NCBI GenBank assembly: GCA_004213235.1
Contig: SHAI01000030.1
Coordinates: 1-14,760 of the forward strand
DNA from: Parvularculaceae bacterium
GTDB taxonomy: Bacteria > Pseudomonadota > Alphaproteobacteria > Caulobacterales > Parvularculaceae
Length of the DNA: 14,760 bases
Direction of reading: 5' to 3'
The notes under the pieces were generated by a model. That model made no database searches. It was not told the origin of the DNA and worked only from the letters and a program-made list of their open reading frames with translations. This document shows positions 1 to 6,511 of this stretch, one piece after another; within the stretch, counting starts at the first letter, position 1; each line of letters starts with the position of its first letter. Position numbers and translations under genes: made by a program.

Positions 1-1
1 C

Positions 2-772
2 GGGGCCGGGGATGACACTGTCTCTGTCTCCAGCACGGATTTTGCCGATATAGATGGTGGCCTTGGCACCGATACGCTGGCGCTCTCCGGGTCCGGGCAG
101 ACGCTGGACACCACCACCACAGCCTTCAGGGACGTTCGTTCAGTAGAGTTCATCGATCTCACCGGGACGGGCGATAACACGCTTGTTCTGGATCAGCTTT
201 CCGTGTTCAGCCTTACTGAAGAGCGCGAGAACGGTGAGGCGATCCTGCATGTGACGGGCGATGCGGGCGACACGGTGGACCTGACGGCGGGTGGCTTTAC
301 GGCCAATGGTCAAATTACAGAAGATGCGATTACCTATAATGTCTTCCAGAACGGTAATGCGGTTGTGCGCGTACAGACCGGGGTCAGCGTTGAGGGCATC
401 ACTGCATCTTCCTCTTCTGGTTCGTCTTCCTTTGTTAATGCCCAGGGTTTTGGCGTGCAAGGCGATGCAGGCGGAGACACCTCGCCTGAGGTAATTACTG
501 CCGACAGTTTCTTAATGGACGAGGTCTTGTCGGTATTGGACGGTGAGAGCCAACTGATTGTCCAAAACGATGATTTCATCGATTTGAGTGGCTCGTCTCA
601 GGTAACTGACTTGTCAGCTTACAGTGAAGAAATTGACGCGCTGTGGCATGAGCCCATGGAAATGTCTGACACCATTACGCCCGATTTACCTTTAGAAGGT
701 ATGTTATGGGAGTTTGAGCTCGCGGCGCAGAATTTGCACAGCTCTATGGCAACGGACACGCAGGACGCATAG
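2..772 (+). CDS. C-terminal part of a large RTX-like type I secreted protein (5' end outside window)
   Basis: An open frame runs from the left edge to TAG at 770-772, giving 256 residues with no true start in view. The first residues carry two RTX-like nonapeptides, GAGDDTVSV (residues 1-9) and GGLGTDTLA (19-27), of the GGxGxDxux type that binds calcium. They are followed by a SVEFIDLTGTGDNTLVLD segment (about 48-65), a motif common next to RTX blocks in giant secreted adhesins. The rest is acidic, rich in Ser, Thr, Gly and Asp, and has no cysteine. The last 60 residues mix acidic and hydrophobic positions and end in DTQDA, as expected of an uncleaved C-terminal type I signal, though I cannot prove this. 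The exporter gene begins 27 nt downstream, so this is probably its cargo, released outside the cell or held at the surface. The total size, enzymatic domains and promoter lie beyond the window. An internal GTG at 203 is not a likely start. Confidence 0.8.
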   Translation, partial: GAGDDTVSVSSTDFADIDGGLGTDTLALSGSGQTLDTTTTAFRDVRSVEFIDLTGTGDNTLVLDQLSVFSLTEERENGEAILHVTGDAGDTVDLTAGGFTANGQITEDAITYNVFQNGNAVVRVQTGVSVEGITASSSSGSSSFVNAQGFGVQGDAGGDTSPEVITADSFLMDEVLSVLDGESQLIVQNDDFIDLSGSSQVTDLSAYSEEIDALWHEPMEMSDTITPDLPLEGMLWEFELAAQNLHSSMATDTQDA

Positions 773-799
773 AGCCGTTACGGTAACAAGTCTCCAGGA

Positions 800-2494
800 A
801 TGTTAGAAGCGAGTACATCAGGAAAAGGCCGACTGCTTCGGCCATTTTTCGTTGTAACGGCGGCCTTTTCGCTGGCAGTGAATATACTTCTGCTGGTGTC
901 GCCATTGTATATGTTGCAGGTCTATGACCGCGTTTTGACCTCCGGCTCAATTGAGACTCTCATTTGGGTTAGCGTCGCCGCGATCGGGCTATTGCTGGTT
1001 TATGGGTTCGCGGAAAGTGGTCGTCGGCAGGCGATGATCCTCGCCTCGGATTTCATCGCCCGCTATTATGGTCCGGCAATCGTCCGTTCTGAGCTCGAAA
1101 GATCTAATCGAGGCGTACCCAACCAGCCTCGGTTAAGCGATCTTTCTATGGTTCAATCCTATTATCAAAACGGCCTCGCCTTACCGTTTTTTGACCTGCC
1201 GTACACGCCGCTGTTTTTCCTCGCGATGTTTATGATTCACCCGATCATTGGCAGCCTTGGACTCATCGGCGCGGTCATCTTAATTCTGGTCACGTATTTG
1301 GCGGAACGGGGTAGCCGCACATCAGTGCAAGATACCAAAAAGGCAGAGCGTTATGCTGAAATGTTTGCCGACGAATTGTCGCGTAACAAAAATGCTGTTG
1401 TCAGCATGGGGATGGATGCGCGCCTGACCGCCCGGTGGCAAGGGCAAAAGACGAGGGCAGATTCGCTTATGAACCGCCTGGGTAGCATACCGCAAATATT
1501 CGGCTCACATGCTCGTGGGTTCCGGATGATGCTACAGATTGGTGCGCTTGGTATTGGAGGATGGCTTGTTTTGCAGCAGGAATTAACTGCTGGGGCGATT
1601 ATTGCCGGGTCCATATTATTGGGGCGGGCGTTGGGGCCGATTGATCAGAGCCTTGCGGGATGGCGCCATATTACCAAAGCCAGAGAGGCATGGGCTTTGC
1701 TTCAGACGCTGGACGTTGAAGCAATAAACGAAAAAATGCAGCACACGCCATTGCCGCAACCTGAGCCTAATCTGACCTTAAAGAATTTCCAGATTGGCGT
1801 ACCGGGTACAGATAATCCTCTCCTGCCGAAATTTTCAGTCACGCTGACGGGGGGTGAAATTGTCATAATTATCGGTTCTAGCGGCAGCGGTAAGTCAACA
1901 TTACTTAACACATTGGCCGGAACCCAGGCACCTTTGGGCGGGACAGCGCGGCTTGGGGGACGAAATATTCACCATTGGGCTGCGGAAGATCGGGGGCGCT
2001 ATATCGGTTATGTTCCGCAAGATATCGAGCTGTTACCGGGAACAATTCTTGAAAATATTTCGCGCTTTGATGAAGTTGATCCCGGACAGGTTGTTGCATT
2101 GTGTGAGGCAATCGGGGTGCACGACATGATTGTTCGTCTGCCCGGGGGCTATGATACAAAAATAGGTTTGGGCGGCCTGCGCTTGTCAAAAGGACAATCA
2201 CAAGCTGTCGCCTTGGCCCGGGCTTATTTTGGAACGCCAGCGATGTTGTTGTTTGATGAACCGACGTCAAACATTGACGAGCTGCTTTATTCAAGGGTCA
2301 ACCAAAGTCTTCAGAGGGCGAAGGAAGCTGATAAAATCATCATTATCGCGACGCACGATCCGCGCTTGTTGAGCGTGGCCGACAAAGTCATGTTAATTAT
2401 GGACAATGATGTGAAGATGATCTCCCAGCCGGATTATCTTGCGGTCCAGATGCGTTTGAAGCGAAATTCAGAGCGTCAGGAAAAGACCGCATGA
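800..2494 (+). CDS. Type I secretion ABC transporter, permease/ATPase fusion (PrtD/AprD family)
   Basis: Inner-membrane exporter of 564 residues that powers secretion of the RTX-type cargo by ATP hydrolysis. The N-terminal half is membrane-embedded, with hydrophobic segments near 15-36, 52-72, 133-166 and 243-280 and the family-typical DLPYTPLFF stretch at 132-140. The ATPase half has Walker A GSSGSGKST (359-367, Lys365), a Q-loop in YVPQD, a signature LSKGQ (462-466), Walker B ending in Asp486-Glu487 and the H-loop His519. There is no N-terminal C39-like domain, so it is PrtD-like and not HlyB- or LapB-like. The signature is unusual: Lys replaces the second Gly, and the usual QRQR is QSQA. 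Catalytic residues are intact. The ATG at 800 directly abuts AGGA, which is too close for a normal Shine-Dalgarno; no other in-frame start lies between it and the upstream stop, so coupling to the preceding gene is likely. The stop overlaps the next start (ATGA). Confidence 0.95.
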   Translation: MLEASTSGKGRLLRPFFVVTAAFSLAVNILLLVSPLYMLQVYDRVLTSGSIETLIWVSVAAIGLLLVYGFAESGRRQAMILASDFIARYYGPAIVRSELERSNRGVPNQPRLSDLSMVQSYYQNGLALPFFDLPYTPLFFLAMFMIHPIIGSLGLIGAVILILVTYLAERGSRTSVQDTKKAERYAEMFADELSRNKNAVVSMGMDARLTARWQGQKTRADSLMNRLGSIPQIFGSHARGFRMMLQIGALGIGGWLVLQQELTAGAIIAGSILLGRALGPIDQSLAGWRHITKAREAWALLQTLDVEAINEKMQHTPLPQPEPNLTLKNFQIGVPGTDNPLLPKFSVTLTGGEIVIIIGSSGSGKSTLLNTLAGTQAPLGGTARLGGRNIHHWAAEDRGRYIGYVPQDIELLPGTILENISRFDEVDPGQVVALCEAIGVHDMIVRLPGGYDTKIGLGGLRLSKGQSQAVALARAYFGTPAMLLFDEPTSNIDELLYSRVNQSLQRAKEADKIIIIATHDPRLLSVADKVMLIMDNDVKMISQPDYLAVQMRLKRNSERQEKTA

Positions 2495-3789
2495 TTAATC
2501 CCTGGAATCTGATGTTTCGAAGTACCACAATTGTGGTGGGACTAATCGTCTGCACCGTGGCGCTCGGCGGCATGATGGCATGGGCTTCACTGGCCCCCCT
2601 CGCCGAAGGTGTGGTCGTTTTTGGGAAGGTGTCTATCGAGCGCGACCGAAAAACTGTTCAACATCTGGAAGGTGGCATCATCCAAAGTATTTTGGTGTCC
2701 GAGGGTGAGAGGGTTGAGGATGGGCAGGAATTATTGATTCTTGCCGATGTGTCCGTTGCCGCGGGACGCGATCAGGTGGCCCTTGAATTGTCAAACGCGA
2801 TTGCGACAGTTGATAGATTGACTAGCCTTTATGAAGGCGCGCAGAAGGTAAACTTCAGACCCCTGAAAGAACTTGCGATTGACGAGATCGAACGCAATGA
2901 TATTTGGGCGAAGCAGACTGAATTATTTGCCCAACAACACGCAACCCTGGAAGCAGATATCTCAGTTCTTGACACCCGTAAAACAGGTCTTGAAGAGCGC
3001 AGCCGTAACTTAGCTTCACAGATTAAAACGAATAAAAATGCTGAAGCGCTCATGCGCGAAGAATTGACACGTAAAAAAGCCTTACTCAGCGAGGGACTTA
3101 TTCGGATAAACGCCGTCGACACACTCAAAAGGCAGCTCATTGACCTTGAAGCCAATCTTATTCGTATCAAGACGGATAAAAATGAAAGTGAGTCGCAGGC
3201 ATTGGAATTGGCCCTGCAAATATCTCAACGCCAAAGTCAGTTCAAAGAAGATATCAGTGATAAACTCGTTGAGGCGACAGCAATGGAACGCTCAATTAGA
3301 GAGAAACTGATCTCCGCTCAGGATACAGTCAATCGGACTATTGTTCGAGCGCCCCAAGCTGGGCAGATTCTAAATCTGGCGCATACAACTGTTGGGGGTG
3401 TGATCATACCGGGTGAAGACATCCTCGAGATTATTCCGACCGTCGACGGATTGGTCGCACAAGTCGAGGTCATGCCGATCGACCGTGATTCAGTGAACGT
3501 AGAGCAACGTGTCGAACTAAGATTGTCCGGTACAAATACATGGCGGTCTCCCTTATTAACTGGGGCAATTGAACAGATTAGTGCTGATTTAAAAATGTCG
3601 CCTAATGGGTCTTATAGCTATTATGAGGCGACGATATTGGTCGATTTTGAGAGTTCAGAAAAGTTAGATGTTAATGCTTTGCCGGGTATGCCTGTGGAAG
3701 CATTCATTTTTTCTGGGCGTAGTCGGACGTTTCTGGACTATGTGCTGGAGCCAATTAGCACGACTATCCGTCGTGGTGCCAGGGAATAG
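2491..3789 (+). CDS. HlyD-family membrane fusion protein of type I secretion (PrtE/AprE type)
   Basis: Periplasmic adaptor of 432 residues joining the ABC exporter to the outer-membrane channel. One membrane anchor lies at about 12-33, preceded by a short cytoplasmic tail. The first lipoyl half-motif is at about 54-84 (TVQHLEGGIIQSILVSEGE, then VEDGQ). A long charged alpha-helical hairpin region rich in Leu, Glu, Lys and Arg (about 95-280) follows. The second lipoyl half starts at TIVRAPQAGQILNL (283-296). The beta-barrel and C-terminal part (about 310-415) include the LPGMPVEAFI segment typical of this family. Its start overlaps the exporter stop by four bases (ATGA), with AGGA at 2478-2481 nine bases upstream, so the two are translationally coupled. 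Length matches PrtE-type adaptors. Substrate specificity cannot be read from the sequence. Confidence 0.95.
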   Translation: MINPWNLMFRSTTIVVGLIVCTVALGGMMAWASLAPLAEGVVVFGKVSIERDRKTVQHLEGGIIQSILVSEGERVEDGQELLILADVSVAAGRDQVALELSNAIATVDRLTSLYEGAQKVNFRPLKELAIDEIERNDIWAKQTELFAQQHATLEADISVLDTRKTGLEERSRNLASQIKTNKNAEALMREELTRKKALLSEGLIRINAVDTLKRQLIDLEANLIRIKTDKNESESQALELALQISQRQSQFKEDISDKLVEATAMERSIREKLISAQDTVNRTIVRAPQAGQILNLAHTTVGGVIIPGEDILEIIPTVDGLVAQVEVMPIDRDSVNVEQRVELRLSGTNTWRSPLLTGAIEQISADLKMSPNGSYSYYEATILVDFESSEKLDVNALPGMPVEAFIFSGRSRTFLDYVLEPISTTIRRGARE

Positions 3790-3800
3790 TAGCCAGTTAA

Positions 3801-4877
3801 ATGCTTAATACATCCATAAACAACGGTTCGTATGCGCCAGAAACGACCTATGAAATTTATTTTTCGAATGGGCTTACAGACTGGTTTTTGGAAAATAATC
3901 TGTCCGTTGCTTTATCAACCTATCAAGCCGGGAAAATTATTTTTCTAGGTGCGAAGCCTAATGGTGAGAGGTGGATCCACAACCGAAGTGTCGGGGTCTG
4001 CAAGGGAATGGCCCTTGATGCAGCAGGCTTTTGGGTGGCGACGGATGAGCAACTGATCCGTTTTGGCGATCTTCTGAGCGATGTTGGTCCTGATAATGAG
4101 TCAGACGCGATCTTTGCGCCGAGGAAATCTTTCTATACCGGCAATTTGGATGGCCATGATGTTGCTTTGCTGGGCGATAAAGATCCTGTGTTTGTCAATA
4201 CGTTATTCAATTGCCTTTCGCGTCCAAGTTCCGATTATAGTTTTGAGCCCTATTGGAAGCCCAAATTCATTACCGAACTTGTTGCTGAGGATCGGTGTCA
4301 CCTCAACGGGCTTGCAGTTAAGGATGGCGCGCCGGCCTATGTTACGTCTATTGCGCAGACAAATTCATTAGACGCATGGCGCGGCAAACGAGACGATGGC
4401 GGCGTGGTAATCGACGTAAACACCGATGAAGTGGTTTGTGAAAATCTGTCGATGCCTCATTCGCCGCGGTGGCATAATGGTGCGCTATGGGTGCATAATT
4501 CGGGACGGGGTGAATTTGGTAAGATTGACCTAAAATCGGGCAACTTTCAGCCGATTACCTTTTGTCCGGGTTACCTTAGAGGAATGGCGTTTTTTGGAGA
4601 TATTGCCATTGTTGGTCTCTCCATACCAAGAAACAAGACGTTCGGAGGACTGAAGCTTCAATCATCTTTAGAGAATTACAAATTAGAGGCTCAATGCGGT
4701 ATTTATTTTATCGATACGGTAGCCGGTGAAGTAATCCATTCCGTGATTTTCGATGGTGTCGTCAAAGAGCTTTATGATGTTTTGTTGCTCTCGGAAATGA
4801 CACATCCCTCGATGATCAGTCCACTGGCCAATGAGGATGTTAGACGAACGCTTAGCGTCCAACCCGTAACATCTTAA
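3801..4877 (+). CDS. TIGR03032/DUF4915 family protein of unknown function inside the secretion operon
   Basis: A protein of 358 residues that I recognise as the uncharacterised TIGR03032 (DUF4915) family from conserved blocks: STYQAGKIIFLG near 39-50, DRCHLNGLA (164-172), MPHSPRWHNGALW (218-230), CPGYLRGMAF (255-264), a VGLSIPR block and a KELYDV block (322-327). Repeated short beta-strand patterns of the G-x-W/h-h type suggest a beta-propeller-like fold, which is inference. There is no signal peptide or membrane segment, so it should be cytoplasmic. Invariant-looking His167, Asn169, His220, Arg223, Trp224 and His225 could form a binding or catalytic site. It starts 11 nt after the adaptor stop with no strong Shine-Dalgarno, and ends 3 nt before the channel gene, so it is co-transcribed with the secretion machinery. 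A role in modifying, sensing or chaperoning the cargo is possible, but no function is established to my knowledge. Confidence 0.85.
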   Translation: MLNTSINNGSYAPETTYEIYFSNGLTDWFLENNLSVALSTYQAGKIIFLGAKPNGERWIHNRSVGVCKGMALDAAGFWVATDEQLIRFGDLLSDVGPDNESDAIFAPRKSFYTGNLDGHDVALLGDKDPVFVNTLFNCLSRPSSDYSFEPYWKPKFITELVAEDRCHLNGLAVKDGAPAYVTSIAQTNSLDAWRGKRDDGGVVIDVNTDEVVCENLSMPHSPRWHNGALWVHNSGRGEFGKIDLKSGNFQPITFCPGYLRGMAFFGDIAIVGLSIPRNKTFGGLKLQSSLENYKLEAQCGIYFIDTVAGEVIHSVIFDGVVKELYDVLLLSEMTHPSMISPLANEDVRRTLSVQPVTS

Positions 4878-4880
4878 AGT

Positions 4881-6221
4881 GTGGAGGGTGTCATTCGTAT
4901 ACATCTTTCTAAAGCTTTTAAATTTATCATTTGTGCGGTTGCCTGCGCCTGGCCTACTCTAACGTCCGCTCAAGACGTATTAGAGCAAACTGCCCCACAG
5001 ATTGACTCAGCCAGTCAGGGTTCTCAATGCTTGGCGTTGGCGAACATCATTCATCTTGCGCAATCGAATAGCCCAGAGGTTGATGTTGCACAGTCGGAGT
5101 ATGGTGCCGCTGTAGCGCGATATGATGAAACCAAATCATTTTTTCGGCCTCAACTATCAAGTTTTGTCAGAACTGCGAGAGGCGATGATGGCCTCGTTAA
5201 CAGTCAGTTCAGCAATCAATTTGGGTTCAGAGCCTCACAGCGCCTTTATGACTTTGGCGACTCCCGACTAGCAAGGCGTGCGGCAAAGTCCGATGCCGAT
5301 GCATCTTTCGGGCTTGTCGAGCAAGCTCAGTTTGATGCGGCTTATCAAGCCGTGCTTGATTATATTGCCTGGTTAGAAGCGCAAGCCTTGCTTCAGGTTA
5401 CAGCTGAGCGTGAACGCTATTTCGCGGATCAAAGGAATGCGCTTTCGCGCGCGTTGAAAGCTGGTGAAGCAACGCGGTCCGAAATTGCGAAATTAGATGC
5501 AGAGATTGCGAGTGCTGATTCGTTTCGGTTAAATTTAAACCTTAAACGGATAAAAGCGGAGACGAATATTCGAAACACGACGCAATCTGTTTCATTACCC
5601 TGCGCAAGTATGGTCGACGCGCTTCGGTCAACTCTTGTGGTGCCGATTTCAAGCCAGTCTGTCGAATCCCTCTTGATGAATGCCCGAAGACAAAACCCGA
5701 AATTACGGTCTCTGGAAGATACGGCAAGAAGTTTAGAGCACACCGCAAGACGGCGCGCGCGTGAACGCTTGCCTGCGATAGAACTAGTGGGCATTGCGTC
5801 GCTGGCGGGCGACTCTGAATTTAATAATATGGAGTTCCGGGAAAGTCTGGGTATTGATATTACTGTTCCCATACTGACAGGATCTGCCTTGACGGCGCGC
5901 ACAGCACAAGCGCGTGCAAGAGCTGGGAAGGCCAAAGCAGAAGTCGCAAGCCGACAAAGAGACCTCCAGACTGAGGTCGAAAGCACTTACCAAAAACTAT
6001 TCTTGTTAGAGGCGCAGCTTGAAACATATGGCGCCGTCAATAGGGCGCGGTCTGAAGAACTGAACGCCTTGCAAAAGGAGTTTGATGCCGGCTTGCAAAC
6101 CTTGTCAGAGTTAGTTGATGCGAAGCTGAAATCTGAAGCCGCTCTTATCGAAACCATTTCATTAAAGCACGATCTGCTTAGGGCTGGGCTCACCTTGAAA
6201 TATATGACCGGCGATTTGTAA
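4881..6221 (+). CDS. TolC-family outer-membrane channel of the type I secretion system
   Basis: Outer-membrane efflux protein of 446 residues that completes the conduit with the ABC exporter and HlyD-type adaptor. A Sec signal peptide is visible: basic RIHLSKAFK, a hydrophobic stretch at 15-27, and a likely cut after Ala30 (TSA|QD). The mature protein shows the two structural repeats of the family, about 40-240 and 255-446. Each has a long amphipathic helical section and beta-strand segments such as QFGFRASQRLYDFG and ESLGIDITVPIL, the latter followed by the typical ALTARTAQARA. A Glu-Leu-rich helix and YMTGDL close the protein. The start is uncertain: the frame opens with GTG 4881, but the best Shine-Dalgarno, GGAGG at 4883-4887, lies inside that reading frame. 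Non-standard ATT 4893 or ATA 4899 would fit it better. The signal peptide works with any of these. Length is typical of PrtF/AprF-type channels. Confidence 0.93.
   Translation: MEGVIRIHLSKAFKFIICAVACAWPTLTSAQDVLEQTAPQIDSASQGSQCLALANIIHLAQSNSPEVDVAQSEYGAAVARYDETKSFFRPQLSSFVRTARGDDGLVNSQFSNQFGFRASQRLYDFGDSRLARRAAKSDADASFGLVEQAQFDAAYQAVLDYIAWLEAQALLQVTAERERYFADQRNALSRALKAGEATRSEIAKLDAEIASADSFRLNLNLKRIKAETNIRNTTQSVSLPCASMVDALRSTLVVPISSQSVESLLMNARRQNPKLRSLEDTARSLEHTARRRARERLPAIELVGIASLAGDSEFNNMEFRESLGIDITVPILTGSALTARTAQARARAGKAKAEVASRQRDLQTEVESTYQKLFLLEAQLETYGAVNRARSEELNALQKEFDAGLQTLSELVDAKLKSEAALIETISLKHDLLRAGLTLKYMTGDL
4883..4887 (+). promoter_or_regulatory. GGAGG Shine-Dalgarno-like site overlapping the annotated GTG start of the TolC gene
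   Basis: GGAGG is the strongest ribosome-binding-like sequence before the TolC-type gene, but it follows the first base pairs of the GTG 4881 codon. It would place initiation at about 4893-4899, where only ATT and ATA occur in frame. Either GTG is used through coupling with the stop at 4875-4877, or a rare start codon is used. Confidence 0.35.
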
Positions 6222-6481
6222 TGACGTCATGCCCCCAGCCCCGGGCGACACGTTCGACTCTGAGTTTTCTCAAGTTTAGAAAGGTCACTCAACACCTGAT
6301 TCTTATGTGATCAGATGCCGTTCGCGCGCGCGTTTTGGTCCGAGCCCGAAGTTTCTACCATTTATCAGTAGAGCCTTTGACCGTTTTGATGAAATAGGCT
6401 CAGGCCATTTGGAGATGACGGGTTGCTGATTGATTGAGAAGACGTCGCAAGGCACTCGCGCCAAATCAGAACACCCATGGG
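6222..6481. other. Convergent intergenic spacer between the secretion operon and the P450 operon
   Basis: This is the spacer between the TolC-type stop and the hairpin at the 3' end of the P450 gene. I see no gene, tRNA or classical T-tract terminator for the secretion operon. A perfect palindrome ATGACGTCAT spans 6221-6230, overlapping the TolC stop codon. CTGAT and ATCAG form a short 5-bp inverted repeat around 6296-6315. Neither is convincing as a control site. Confidence 0.5.
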
Positions 6482-6511
6482 ATGGGCAAGGGTATTTAAC
6501 TACCCGCCCAT
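6482..6511 (-). terminator. Hairpin overlapping the stop codon of the P450 gene (possible terminator)
   Basis: ATGGGC (6482-6487) pairs with GCCCAT (6506-6511), and GGGTA (6490-6494) pairs with TACCC (6501-6505). This gives an 11-bp stem with a two-base AA bulge and a six-base loop holding part of the TAA stop of the - strand gene. No T-tract follows on either strand, so intrinsic termination is uncertain; it could instead stabilise the 3' end of the mRNA. Confidence 0.35.

Noticed and set aside
5429..5986. 185-codon - strand reading frame inside the TolC-type gene
   Set aside because: Antisense shadow of a well supported outer-membrane protein; low-complexity Ser/Arg/Ala composition and no motifs.
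6221..6230. ATGACGTCAT perfect palindrome at the end of the TolC-type gene
   Set aside because: A single 10-bp palindrome overlapping a stop codon, with no promoter nearby; chance is likely.
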